Source: Takakia lepidozioides (lineage: Eukaryota; Streptophyta; Takakiopsida; Takakiales; Takakiaceae). From it: DNA of 64,000 nt. The stretch spans positions 42,530,001 to 42,594,000 of the forward strand of contig CM060733.1 in the NCBI GenBank assembly GCA_030704615.1, written 5' to 3'. Below are positions 54,046 to 64,000 of this stretch, piece after piece; position 1 is the first letter of the stretch; each line of letters opens with the position of its first letter. Made by a program: the position numbers and the translations under genes. Below the pieces are notes generated by a model. It saw only the letters and a list, made by a program, of their open reading frames with translations, made no database searches and was not told the origin of the DNA.

Positions 54046-55140
54046 CCGCTTATGTTTTTGAGCACGCATCCAAGTGGTTGCATCACCATCTGTTTCCCAT
54101 TCTGCTTGAGGAAGATAACCATTTGATAGATTCTATATCTTTGTTGAAAGATCTGTCGGATAGGCAACTTCCTGGCGACGTGCTTTTGTTCACCTTTGAT
54201 GTGGAGTCATTGTATCCTAGCATTCCTACTGGGGACGGGCTTCGACGATTGAAGGAGATGATTGCCGACAAGTTTAAGTCGCCTCGGTTTGAAAGATTCG
54301 TCGTGAGTCTTTCTCGCATGATGTTGGAGAATAACTATCTTCAATTTGGCTCAAGCTATTGGCATCAGATCCGAGGCACAACAATGGGTAGCAACTTTGC
54401 TGTTGTTTATGCTTGTCTCTTTCTTTGCAGCTTAGAAAGAGAGTTGGCTGGTGCTGGAGGAGGTATGTGGCCTCTATACTACAACGATGATGGATTTGGA
54501 ATTTGGGCAAGATCTCGGGCAAGTTTGGAGGCTTGGCTCGATGGACACAACTCTCTTAGTCCCACAATTTGGAATCAAAGGGTAATCTTTGAGTCTACGG
54601 TTGACATTCTTGATATTCAGTTCTTCAAGGGAGTTGATTTTGTCAACCATGGGATTTTATTTTCGAGATGTTATCAAAAAGCACTCAACAGATACCAGTA
54701 TTTGCCATGGACCTCGTGTCATCCACGACACCAAAAACGAGCATTCATCATTGGCGAATTACGACGTTACACTTTGAGGGAGAGCACACGGGCAAGTTTT
54801 TCTGAGATCCGGCAACTGTTCTATGAGCGACTTCGTGCTCGAGGCTATCTTGGAGTGTTTTATCTTGGAGTGTTTTATGCTTTGTGACTATACACAACGT
54901 GCTACACTGTTGACTTCGGAGTCCACTCGTAAGTTGACGAGCAAGCGGGCCCCCTTGATTCTGAAACTTGAGCATTTGCGTTATACTCAAGCTCTAAGCT
55001 TTGAGGGAGTCCTAAACCCTAAATTTCATGTGGGCTTTTTGAAAGATCCGCAGTTAGCGTCATTTGACAGACCTATGGTATGTTGGAAGAGGGCATGGAA
55101 TTTGCGTTCCTATCTAGTTCGTGCTATGTTACAAATCTAG
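54046..55140 (+). pseudogene. Penelope-like element reverse transcriptase, copy 2
   Basis: Starts inside the RT (YVFEHASKWLHHHLFPIL; same point as about 53,005 of copy 1). It continues through FTFDVESLYPSIPTGDGL, HQIRGTTMGSNFAVVYACLFLCSLERELAG, YYNDDGFGIWA (catalytic Asp pair) and VDILDIQFFKG. There is a frameshift near 54,860. The C-terminal part then reads PLILKLEHLR...FDRPMVCWKRAWNLRSYLVRAML, the usual end of Penelope-like RT. No GIY-YIG endonuclease follows before the stop at 55,138-55,140, so it belongs to the endonuclease-lacking kind. Confidence 0.9.
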
Positions 55141-55404
55141 AGGCTAGTTGTATTTGAAACATACAGTTAGCTTCTAGTTTGGATGATTATCCATTTTGGA
55201 GAGAACATTATGATGTTTTTCATCTAGAATTTCATGCGTTGGATATTTCTCTCTACCGAGAAAAATTTGGATGTTTTTTCATCTAAGTTTTCCTATGTTG
55301 GACGATCTCTCCAGCCGAGACAATTTTGGATGTTTTCCATCCATTAGATATTTTCATCCCCCCCCCCCCCGAGACAAGTTCATTTTCCGCAGTATATAAG
55401 CTGG

Positions 55405-56012
55405 GTGAGGGGTGCACATTGTATCTCTTTTCCTTCTCTTTCCCACTGATGAGCTCACGCGCTGAGCGAAACTAGTTTGGAGATTATAGAGATTCGCTTT
55501 GCTGCATCTTGTGTTCTTGTCTCTTTGTCTCATTGGCGTTGTTGTTGTTGTTGAGTTTTAGATTTGATCTTCTGCATAGTTCATTGCATTCATTTGCTTT
55601 GTGTCTAATGTAGTGCATGTTTTAAACTCCTTTTCGAGTGTTGCATGTTAGATCTCTTTCTAAGACTGTTCTTTAGTGTGTCTATTCTCTTACTTAGAGA
55701 TATGTTACTATTCTCTTGTCCTTACAGTGAATTAGTTTAATCACACACACTTGCCTCTTGCATATCTTTGCATTTGCACTTTAGAACATTGCAACATCAC
55801 TCCCACTCTGTTCTATTCTAGTTTTCTGTATCTCAGGATCGATTCTTTTTAGTTTTGATTCACAGGCTAAATATTTCTACAAGTTTTCTAAGGTGTCCAT
55901 AACTGGCCCCCCCTAAAAACTTGTTTGCACTTTGCTACTAATGTACCCGGTGCATTCGCGGTTCGAACTCTGTTGCACTGCTACATGTATTTTTTTCCAC
56001 TCTTTTGTAGAC
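55405..56012 (+). repeat. Leader / pseudo-LTR copy B
   Basis: From GTGAGGGGTGCACATTG to CCACTCTTTTGTA. It contains the plus-strand hammerhead motif at 55,441-55,485 and a long T-rich transcribed-looking leader. A run of C lies just upstream at 55,358. Instead of telomeric repeats it is followed by an RT fragment. The stretch 55,141-55,404 has short repeats of the type GGATGTTTTTCATC and no gene. Confidence 0.88.
55441..55485 (+). ncRNA. Hammerhead ribozyme motif, plus strand
   Basis: CTGATGA at 55,446-55,452, stem II GCTCA/TGAGC (55,453-55,457 with 55,463-55,467), GAAA at 55,468-55,471, mini stem III C/G with loop TA, triplet GTT. Stem I has only three pairs (CCA/TGG) before a C-A mismatch, so this copy looks weaker than the minus-strand one. 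Confidence 0.65.
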
Positions 56013-56075
56013 TTGGAAGCTTGGCTCCATGGATACAATTCTCGTAGTCCCACAATTCGGATTCAAAGGGTAATC
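56013..56075 (+). pseudogene. Short Penelope-like RT fragment
   Basis: LEAWLHGYNSRSPTIRIQRVIS matches LEAWLDGHNSLSPTIWNQRVIF of copy 2 (about 54,529-54,590). It is joined directly to leader copy B. Stretch 56,076-56,324 has no recognised gene. Confidence 0.75.
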
Positions 56076-56324
56076 TCTAAGACCGAATCTCTGAGTCGGT
56101 GGCAGTCCGCATCAGCATTTCCTGCCTGTTCGGCCCCAAGCCCCACTGTTTCCCTTTCAAGAACTCGTTGTACCTGCATGGCTGCATAATTGACCTCACA
56201 ATGTCCTCCATTGTGGCAGTGAGGATATCCACCAGATGCGCCGCAGAGGAGGCACGCTAGGAAGAATGCAATGATTTGGCCATGTTTGTCGTCGGCATGT
56301 CGGTGTCGGAGTCGAGACACATTT

Positions 56325-56393
56325 GTAAACCCTAAACCCTAAACCCCACTCTTTTGTAAACCCTAAACTTGTAACCTTAAACCCTAAACCCAA
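56325..56393. repeat. Telomere-type CCCTAAA repeats, partly degenerate
   Basis: AAACCCTAAACCCTAAACC, then CACTCTTTTGTA (the leader 3' end), then more CCCTAAA and CCTTAAA units up to leader copy C. Confidence 0.93.
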
Positions 56394-56396
56394 AGA

Positions 56397-56929
56397 CTTG
56401 GGGATTATAGAGATTCGCTTTGCTGCATCTTGTGTTCTTGTCTCTTTGTCTCATTGGAGTTGTTGTTGTTGTTGAGTTTTAGATTTGATCCTCTGCATAG
56501 TTCATTGCATTCATTTGCTTTGTGTCTATTGTAGTGAATGTTTTAAACTCTTTTTCGAGTGTTGCATGTTAGATCTCCTTCTAAGACTGTTCTTTGGTGT
56601 ATCTATTCTCTTACTTAAAGATAGGTTACTATTTTCCTGTCCTTACAGTGAATTAGTTTCATTACACACACTTGCATCTTGCATATCTTTGCATTTGCAC
56701 TTTAGAACATTGCAATATCACTCCCACTCTGTTCTATTCTAGTTTTCTGTTTCTCAGGATCAATTCTTTTTAGTTTTGATTCGCACGCTAGATATTTTTA
56801 CAAGTTTTCTAAGGTGTCCATAACTGGCCCTCCCTAAAAACTTGTTTGCACTTTGCTATTAATGCACACCCGGTGCATTCGCGGTTCGAACTCTGTTGCA
56901 CTGCTACATGTATTTGTTTCCACTCTTTT
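56397..56929 (+). repeat. Leader / pseudo-LTR copy C
   Basis: Begins TTGGGGATTATAGAG, which is the sequence immediately after the hammerhead cleavage point in copy A, and lacks the ribozyme itself. It continues like copy B to CCACTCTTTTGTA and then CCCTAAA repeats. Confidence 0.88.
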
Positions 56930-56960
56930 GTAAACCCTAAACCCTAAAACCCTAAACTCC
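56930..56960. repeat. Telomere-type CCCTAAA repeats
   Basis: About three to four units, one with an extra A (CCCTAAAAC), between leader copies C and D. Confidence 0.93.
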
Positions 56961-57240
56961 CTTTCGAGTAGCGCATGTGAGATCTGCATCTAAGTTGTTC
57001 CTAGTATGTCCATTCTCTTGCAAAACAGAGATAGGGTTCTATTCTCCTGTGCATCCAGTGAAATAGTTCTCATACGCACATTTGCCTCTTGCATAGGTTT
57101 GCAGTTGCATTTCAGGACACCTCGCATACTTCTATTCTAGTTTCCTGTCTCTCAGGATCTTTCCTTTCAGGTTTGATTCACAGGATTTGAAATTTTTCCA
57201 CAGATGCATAACTCGCCCCCTAAAACTTGTTTGCCCGGAT
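56961..57240 (+). repeat. Leader copy D, diverged and truncated
   Basis: CTCCCTTTCGAGTAGCGCATG...ATAACTCGCCCCCTAAAACTTG is a diverged relative of the middle of copies B and C (CTCCTTTTCGAGTGTTGCATG). It shows an older wave of the same element. 57,240-57,560 holds only AT-rich and simple sequence. Confidence 0.75.
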
Positions 57241-57561
57241 TGTGTTTATCTTGCACCCGCGTAAACAATTAAGCAATTAATAATTAATTAATAAACAATT
57301 AAATTTTTATTGCTATATGCAACTCGTTCTTCCACTTAAGTCTAGAAGTGGTCTCTCCTGCTGCTCTCAATCTCTCGTTCACTGATCTCACTCACTCTCA
57401 TTCCTTCTTATCTTTCAACTCCTTGGCTCCCACCAAGATGGGATAGGAGGATGTATCTCAGATGGGAGGCCCTAATGGGAGGGGGCGGCAAACTTTTTTT
57501 TGTGTAGCAGACGCAAAAAACACAAAAGTGATGAGTTGAGGTTGTTGGTACAAAACGGGAA

Positions 57562-57900
57562 TTGGATTCGAGATCACAGAATTGCGCACGGACAAGAGAG
57601 GATACCACTTCCTTATTTTCCTTGTTGTTTGGAATGGAGACCCTGCATGTGTATTTGAAGAAAACCTTCAGTGACAAAGAGCAGTTAGACCTAACATTAC
57701 TATTTCTCAAGTCCGAGGGAGTGCCGGAGACAGTTCTAGAGGCACCTTTGACTGACACAGTACGAAGAGGTCTGAGCGAGCTTGATCTTCCCGCCCGTTG
57801 GACTAATTACCACCGGGCTCTCTACAAGGGCTTGTGTCGTGTGACAGCAGCTTCCTCTTCCGCAGGTGCAACTTCACCTTACCTTGAACTTGAATTGTAA
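57562..57900 (+). CDS. Hypothetical small ORF
   Basis: 112 codons with a plausible amphipathic composition (KKTFSDKEQLDLTLLFLKSEGVPETVLEAPLTDTVRRGLSEL). No family recognised and no supporting context. It may be a decayed exon; ATG-led reading would start at 57,634. Confidence 0.2.
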   Translation: MDSRSQNCARTREDTTSLFSLLFGMETLHVYLKKTFSDKEQLDLTLLFLKSEGVPETVLEAPLTDTVRRGLSELDLPARWTNYHRALYKGLCRVTAASSSAGATSPYLELEL

Positions 57901-58044
57901 TTTTGTATTATTTCGGGGTTTGCAAGTGTTTCAAGCTTTGAAAACTTTCACTACTACGTTTAGGGGGGGTTAGTGACGCCGGGACCCCGGGTGAGCCGGA
58001 CGTGCCGACCCCCCTGCGACGCAAGAACCACAACAGTGACAGCC

Positions 58045-59165
58045 TTAAAGGACTCAGATTCAAGATTGGATTGGATTGTAAGGAATCTCTGCATTTCAGT
58101 ATGGTCTGTGATTGACCCTCATGCTTTTCTATACGGTCTCTCTTGCTTTTGTTGCTTTTCTTTGTTTTTCTGTCTTGAGTTCGAGTAGTGCAAGCAGTCA
58201 ATGAACAGAAGGTCAAGTGCTTAGGGTTTGCAAATAATCTATTTATTCTATAGGATGGAATCTGCTCAGATTCAAGATAGAACAACAATAGAACAATAGT
58301 GGAAAGAAAAGGGACAATTCTTCATGATTAGTTTGTTTCTTAGCTATGGCTAGTGTTAGGGTAGTGCCGTGCAGTTAACGATCTCCCTTTGAAGGTGGGG
58401 TTACTTTATTTTCATACTTGCCCTCTAGACCCCCGATGACAATGCAAATCAATAATTCTATTGCCGTCGCAAGTGTGCACCGCAGCACTATAGTTCATTG
58501 CTGCATGTTAGCCTCACCTTACCGTGGGCCCAGGTTATGTAGATTCTTGGCACCTTGACTTCAGAATATTTGCTTGATTATGACCTGTTGTTCTACGAGC
58601 CCACATACTCATGCAGGTATGCTTTAGGACCGTGTAGGCGAGATTCTTCCGGAGCTGTTAGGGTTTCGTGCTAAAATGTGTTTTGCTAGCTCTTTGAATG
58701 TCCAAGTTTTCCAGACTTAAAGGACTATTCTTTTCTTAAGGTCGGTCAGATTGTGGCGGATGAGGGCAGGTTTAAAGTGTTCTGTGTTCTTGTCTTCTTT
58801 TCTCTTCGGTGTGTTACGTTTTCCCAGTCTATATACATTGTCTATCACTGTTGTGGTTCTTGCCAAGATCCAGGTAGGGTACATGTATTGGTTGTGCAAT
58901 TGTTGGTGTTATGATGATTGGCTGTAAGGCCAACCAGAATCTTTTGTCAATATCACCATGGTGGGTTAAGTTTATGTCACCGTACAACTTCTCCCAGTAA
59001 AGCCTCTTCTGATCCCTTACAAGCTGATTGACCTCTTTACGCAGTTGGTAGTATCTAGACCAGATCTGCTGATATTACAGCAGTCCTTATAGAGCGCCTG
59101 CCTCTCAGCAATCTTGAGCTTGATCTCATGGGTCCACCAATTTACTGCTCTACCACAGATAATTA
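58045..59165. repeat. 1.1-kb direct repeat, copy 1
   Basis: Closely similar to 59,916-61,058, offset about 1,868 bases (for example CTTGCCAAGATCCAGG at 58,859 and 60,727). Contains a truncated LINE fragment on the minus strand. The upstream part has TTCAAGATTGGATTGGATTG in both copies. Confidence 0.85.
58860..59165 (-). pseudogene. LINE ORF2 fragment, copy 1
   Basis: Minus strand: same blocks as the copy at 60,696-61,058 (WWTHEIKLKIAERQALYKDCC, QLRKEVNQLVRDQKRLYWEKLYGDI) but with a small deletion around 59,075. This is the linker between endonuclease and RT of a LINE. Confidence 0.6.
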
Positions 59166-59184
59166 GTTTCCTTCCATGACTCGG

Positions 59185-59345
59185 GTTAGGGTTTCAAATC
59201 TTCATCTGATTTTTGTTACGTCTCTTGCTTCTTGGTTGAACGGTGTTGTGTCTGTCTTCGCAGCCTACTTTCTGTGTGGGATTGTTGGTTATGGAAACCA
59301 GGGTGTCAGATAGTGCGTCATGGAGAGAGTCTGGTGAATGTCGAT
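59185..59345. repeat. Dispersed repeat, also at 63,461-63,617
   Basis: GGGTTTCAAATCTTCATCTG...GGGTGTCAGATAGTGCGTCA occurs at both places; the second copy follows a telomeric tract directly. The stretch 59,346-59,915 has no gene that I can support. Confidence 0.8.
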
Positions 59346-59915
59346 GGGTTGCCTAGGGCAGTCTGAGCCCGTTTGTTTTTATGTCTGCAATTCTGATGAT
59401 GGGCAGGCACATTTGAATTCTTGCAAGACAATTGGGCAGTTGATTGTTAAACCCGCTGCAGTTGCTGATTTGTTCAATGATTCGTTCAATGCGTAGCTTG
59501 GAGTCAAGTGTTTGCAATTTTTTTGGTTTCTTGGCTGCGTTGTGCACTCAGGGTTTCAACAGCTTCTCCCAATCCCGTGTGTGATCCTGTGTACGGTTGA
59601 CACATGCAGTTTATTCATTCGATAGATCCATGTTAACAAGTAAAATATGAGGGGGGTCCTTTGAAAGACACGGTTGTTTGTTATTTATATGTGGAATTCT
59701 GGTTGTGCACTACATGATAGATGCAACGCAACAACATGGGTTGGCTGTTGTGGGGATACTTCTCAAGCTTTTGTAGCACCTACAGCAGGTAGCAGGGTTT
59801 TGCTTTTCTTCCTGCTTTTGTTGTTTTTCTTTGTTTTTCTGTCTTAAGTTCGAGTAGTTTAAGCAGTCAATGAAAGGTGCTTAAGGTTTGCAAATAATTT
59901 ATTTATTCCGTAGGA

Positions 59916-61058
59916 TGGAATCTTCTCAGATTCAAGATTGGATTGGATTGTAAGGAATCTCTGCATTTCAGTATGGTCTGTGATTGATCATGCTTTTCTA
60001 TACCTTCTCTCTTGCTTTTGTTGCTTTTCTTTGTTTTTCTGTCTTGAGTTCGAGTAGTGTAAGCAGTGGAAGGACAGAAGGTCAAGTGCTTAGGGTTTGC
60101 AAATAATTTATTTATTCCATAGGATGGAATCTGCTCAGATTCAAGATAGAACAACAATAGAACAATAGTGGAAAGAAAAGGGACGATTCTTCATGATTAG
60201 TTTGTTTCTTAGCTTTGGCTAGTGTTAGGGAAGTGACGTGCGGTTAACGCCTTTGAAGGTGGGGTAACTTTATTTTCATACTTGCCCTGATCTAGACACC
60301 CAATGACAATGCAAATCAATAATTCTATTGCCGTCGCAAGTGTGCACCGCAGCACTATAGTTCATTACTGCATGTTAGCCACACCTTACCGTGGGCCCAG
60401 GTTATGTAGATTCTTGGCACCTTGACTTCAGAATCTTTGCTTGACTATGACCTGTTGTTCTACGAGCCCACATACTCATGCAGGTATGCTTTAGGACCGT
60501 GTAGGCGAGATTCTTCCGGAGCTGTTAGGGTTTCGTGCTAAAATGTGTTTTGCTAGCTCTTTGAATGTCCAAGTTTTCCAGACTTAGAGGACTATTATTT
60601 TCTTAAGGTCGGTCAGATTGCGGCAGATGAGGGCAGGTTTAAAGTGTTCTGCGTTCTTGTCTTCTTTTCTCTTCGGTGTGTTACGTTTTCCCAGTCTATA
60701 TACATTGGCTGTCACTGTTGTGGTTCTTGCCAAGATCCAGGTAGGGTACATGTATTGGTTGTGCAATTGTTGGTGTTATGATGATTGGCTGTAAGGCCAA
60801 CCAGAATCTTTTGTCAATATGACCATGGTGGGTTAAGTTTATGTCACCGTACAACTTCTCCCAGTAAAGCCTCTTCTGATCCCTTACAAGCTGATTGACC
60901 TCTTTACGCAGTTGGTAGTATCTAGACCAGAGCATTTTTTCATCTTTGATATTACAGCAGTCCTTATAGAGCGCCTGCCTCTCAGCAATCTTGAGCTTGA
61001 TCTCATGGGTCCACCAATTTACTGCTCTACCACAGATAATTAGTTTCCTTCCATGACT
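59916..61058. repeat. 1.1-kb direct repeat, copy 2
   Basis: Second copy of 58,045-59,165 with about 1.87-kb offset. It retains a slightly longer LINE fragment. Confidence 0.85.
60696..61058 (-). pseudogene. LINE ORF2 fragment, copy 2
   Basis: Minus strand reads AVNWWTHEIKLKIAERQALYKD, then MLWSRYYQLRKEVNQLV, RDQKRLYWEKLYGDINLTHHG and DKRFWLALQPI. The WW..E...R..LY and KRFW patterns are usual in the LINE region between endonuclease and reverse transcriptase. Neither catalytic domain is present. Confidence 0.65.
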
Positions 61059-61648
61059 CTATCAGCAGCAGAAGTGGCAACGCTCTCCCAAGAATCTACA
61101 GCACCTTCTACCTCCCTCCTTGTATCACCATGGGCAAGAGGAGAGATCTTGAAGTGACTATGTAAAGTGTGGGAGGGTAAAAAGTGGACTAGAAAGTGTT
61201 AGCAATTCTTGTTCCTGGGTGAGTCCTTGGCAGACACGGTTGCTTGTTATTTAGATGTGGAATTCTGGATGTGCACTCAGGGTTGCGCTCTCTTGGCAAC
61301 TAGGTGTGGTGTAAGTTTCTTCGCTGTGTTCACCCATCAAGGTGTCAAGCTAGTGCATCACGTGATGCAACTGTCGCATGTTGATGTCCAATCCAGCACC
61401 TTGGACATTTTATTTTGTCATTTCAGTGCATGTTCCACTATGTTGAAATCTTGTTTTGTTTTTACAAGCACCTGATCCTTGTGGTGGTCTGAGTTTCTCA
61501 GGGCTCTGCGGCCTGAGTTTGCTGATAGTGAGGTTCACGTACTTCGAGTATGTCATCACCAGATCATTTGCTCCTTTTGAAGAGGAAATGATAATATTAG
61601 TTCTCAAATGCCAATGAGCAGCTTGTCTTCTAACCCATTCCTTCGTCA

Positions 61649-62992
61649 GGTACCCCCAGAGTTGACAATACTTTATCCATTCGGAAGGACATAGTTGAGC
61701 AGCGTGTGCAACTTTGTGAAGTGGATGAGCTGCGGGGATTGTTGGAAATGGAATTGAAGGATGGCTTACGATTTCCCGTTTCTTTGAATATGTGGAACTC
61801 TTTGCCGACGAACAGGGACAAGTTGTTCAAACTAGCTGGACCTGATGAAGAGTGTTATAAGATTGTTCCACTTGTGAATGCTATTGTGGACCCTCCAATG
61901 CCTGCACCCACTGCTGATACAGAAGATTCTTTTCACTACCTTTGGGACACTGTTATTGATGAATCACTTAAGTTTTTCTTTGATGGCCCTTGGCTGGCAG
62001 AGCGAAACAAGTCTGGTGAAGGGAGTAATAGTGGAACAAGGCCCGACAAGGTCGTTAGGTTTGGTTTCCGGTTCTATGCTTTGTGGAGAGGGGAAGAGAA
62101 AGGCCCTACAACTGCTGGTGATCCAAGAAAGGAATTGATTTCGAAATTGGACTGGACGTATAAACATCTCCCCTTTCTCATGGCGTACTATGCGAGGGCA
62201 GCCCTAGTGACATTCTGTGTGCTATATGTGGTTGTGGATCCACATGGAGGATCCATGAACATGTGCCGTGATCTCATTCAATTCAATATATCAAATGCAA
62301 AGGAACGACTTAAGCTTGTACTGGCCTGCATAACTATGGCGAAGTTGCTGAAAACAATGGAAGAGGTTTGCGAAGGAAAGGATGAAGTGTCGGATATGCC
62401 TCTCATACGGAGGAACAGTGGAAAAGTTATTCGTCCATGTGGGAGGAAGGTAGAGAAGTCCTATCCAAATGAGGCTTTCTACAGGGAAGTTGTAGCCATC
62501 TATGAGGCGACGACATCTTGTCCAAATGTGGAACTTTTTTTGCATAGAAGGGATTCAGACCAAACTATTGTGGTGCAGAGGGCTGTGGTTACAAAACCAA
62601 AGAACCATGACGAACTGATGACCTGTCTCCGATGTTTGTGTGAAGCACTGCAGTGGTTGCACAGAAAAGGACTCGCGCACAGAGACATCAGGTGGGAAAA
62701 TGTTCTTCGCGACAGGAATAATGCTGAGAAATGGGTACTAGTGGATCTTGATGAGGCAATAAAGACCGATCAGTGCTTCAAGCTCCACCGTCTAGATTCC
62801 AATTCACATGCTCCAGAGATGACAGTTGGGCCTCATGATACCATGGTTGACATCTGGGGCATTGGGTACCTTTTGTCTACTTCAAGTATTATTCTGGATG
62901 CGAAGCTTTTGGGTTTGATGGAGAAATGCAAGCATCAGGTGCCAGACCAAAGGCCAACTGCAGCAGAGTGTCTGGAGTTGCTTGATGCATGA
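61649..62992 (+). CDS. Atypical protein-kinase-like gene, 5' end incomplete
   Basis: The open frame continues upstream of the first GTG/ATG to an AG at 61,648, which may be a splice acceptor; the true start is not visible. The kinase-like C-lobe covers about 62,600-62,990. It has LHRKGLAHRDIRWENVL (catalytic HRD loop with the Asn), LVDLDEA in place of DFG, HAPEM (APE-like) and VDIWGIGYLL. The N-terminal 250 residues have no recognised domain, and the glycine loop and Lys are not clear (FLHRRDSDQTIVVQRAVV). The short C-lobe and DLD motif resemble the kinase-like domains found in some Crinkler-type and mobile-element proteins. It is open to TGA 62,992 and may be functional. The gene lies among repeats, 6 kb from the Penelope-like cluster. 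61,060-61,648 has only repeat pieces. Confidence 0.6.
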   Translation, partial: GTPRVDNTLSIRKDIVEQRVQLCEVDELRGLLEMELKDGLRFPVSLNMWNSLPTNRDKLFKLAGPDEECYKIVPLVNAIVDPPMPAPTADTEDSFHYLWDTVIDESLKFFFDGPWLAERNKSGEGSNSGTRPDKVVRFGFRFYALWRGEEKGPTTAGDPRKELISKLDWTYKHLPFLMAYYARAALVTFCVLYVVVDPHGGSMNMCRDLIQFNISNAKERLKLVLACITMAKLLKTMEEVCEGKDEVSDMPLIRRNSGKVIRPCGRKVEKSYPNEAFYREVVAIYEATTSCPNVELFLHRRDSDQTIVVQRAVVTKPKNHDELMTCLRCLCEALQWLHRKGLAHRDIRWENVLRDRNNAEKWVLVDLDEAIKTDQCFKLHRLDSNSHAPEMTVGPHDTMVDIWGIGYLLSTSSIILDAKLLGLMEKCKHQVPDQRPTAAECLELLDA

Positions 62993-63430
62993 TATGTAGT
63001 CTAGTAAAAGATGCAGAACTTCGGGAAGCTGAGGTGTTCTTGGCGGTTTATTAGGGAGCTGAAGTCTTGTTTAGACTCAAACCTTCTGGGTGGTCTTTTT
63101 GGTTCTTTGTTGTGTCCTCTGTGGCTACATTCACAGCAAACAGCAGACTGATTTAGAGACATTCTCAAAATCCTCCTCGGAGCTCCAGTGTAACACGCAA
63201 TGGACCCTTTCTCACAAGCGGACTAGGAAGAAATGAAGAGCGCAAAGAGAGGATGAAAAAAGTGGGAAAGGATTATACTCGCTGCACAGGCTTCGTTAGG
63301 AACGAACTCACTTTATCATCCGTAGGGACACATCCATTCAATTTTCATCCCTGTGATTCGGTGGACGTCATCTATCTCCTCGTAGTCTCAATGGATGTAT
63401 GAACCCCAAGTACTTGGATGTATAATAAAG

Positions 63431-63452
63431 TTTAGGGTTTAGGGTTTAGGGG
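63431..63452 (+). repeat. Telomere-type TTTAGGG repeats
   Basis: Three units followed by a dispersed repeat copy. 62,993-64,000 otherwise shows no gene. Confidence 0.93.
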
Positions 63453-64000
63453 TCCATGTTGGGTTTCAAATCTTCATCTGATTTTTGTTACGTCTCTTGC
63501 TTCTTGGTTGAACAGTGTTGTGTTTGTCTTCGCATCCTACTTTCTTTGTGGGATTGTTGGTTATGGAAACCATGGTTGATGGTGTAGGGTGTCAGATAGT
63601 GCGTCAAGGAGGGAGTCTGGTGAGTGTAAGTTTGTAGGGTTTGCTACCAATGTGAAGAATGAGTTTTTGTTCTCTCTTCAGTACTTTGATGCATGTGACC
63701 TGCGAATCAGTAGTGTTGTTCAAACCTTTACGATTTCTTGAGTACCATCTTTAGAGGATATAAAGCTCTTGCCGAAATTGTGCGCATGTTTTGAGCTGTT
63801 AATAGTTTTATGTAGAATCTCAGGGGATTGCAGCCCAGCTCCCCCGATCAACATAGCGCATTATAAGGCCTCCTTCTGTTAAATGTTATGGTTTTGATAC
63901 TCTATAAAAAAATACACTACCATGTCAAGAGTGTTAAATGGTTATTTGTTATGACATCCTACTCTTCATAGTGTTAATGCACCTCCATAGTAGTTAGATT

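Noticed and set aside
53418-63452. A true chromosome end
   Set aside because: Telomeric tracts are only a few units long, occur in both orientations and are embedded in other sequence, so they are interstitial.

Overview
The window is repeat-rich nuclear DNA from a streptophyte plant. The telomere-type repeat is TTTAGGG/CCCTAAA, one LTR element has a plant-style initiator-Met primer site, and a captured fragment carries PLS-type PPR motifs. I cannot choose between a fern, lycophyte, bryophyte or charophyte from sequence alone. No intact ordinary host gene is evident; almost everything belongs to nested mobile elements.

Layout. 1-830 holds the 3' end of a ParB-like/DNA-methylase gene (element 0) and a candidate element end. 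800-3,440 holds a broken gag (minus) and a broken C5-cytosine DNA methyltransferase (plus). 3,600-5,300 holds a divergent pair of related unknown proteins. About 4,420-14,480 is element 1, a large DNA transposon with a minus-strand ParB-like/methylase gene, a 53-bp-period palindrome array and a plus-strand transposase. The transposase is cut at 14,481 by Ty3-A, a Ty3-type LTR element (14,481-47,259, target duplication GCTGG), and resumes at 47,260. It is cut again at 48,306 by a truncated relative, Ty3-B. Ty3-A has itself received two insertions: a gag-only LTR element that captured PPR sequence (16,028-23,440), and element 2 (about 25,154-37,627), a second copy of the large DNA transposon with its own methylase gene, a 115.5-bp-period palindrome array and a rearranged transposase. 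52,300-57,240 holds endonuclease-lacking Penelope-like retroelements joined to telomeric repeats, with two hammerhead ribozyme motifs. 57,240-64,000 holds duplicated LINE fragments, an atypical protein-kinase-like ORF and another telomeric tract.

The main novelty is the element 1/element 2 family. Each copy joins a DDE-type transposase, a spliced gene with a ParB-like N-terminus (IPLCR...PVVR, DGNHRLLAW) and a beta-type DNA methylase module (ILDIPDG, then VLD..xGTGAS), and a long array of palindromes. The two palindromes differ in sequence, spacing and centre but share the core TGCG-N4-CGCA, and both arrays sit near whole numbers of helical turns. This looks like a self-marking or partition-like transposon system built from prokaryote-type parts. 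The copies here are all damaged by frameshifts or insertions.

The second notable system is the Penelope-like cluster. Telomeric repeats are joined several times at the same element boundary, and one leader copy starts within one base of the predicted hammerhead cleavage site.
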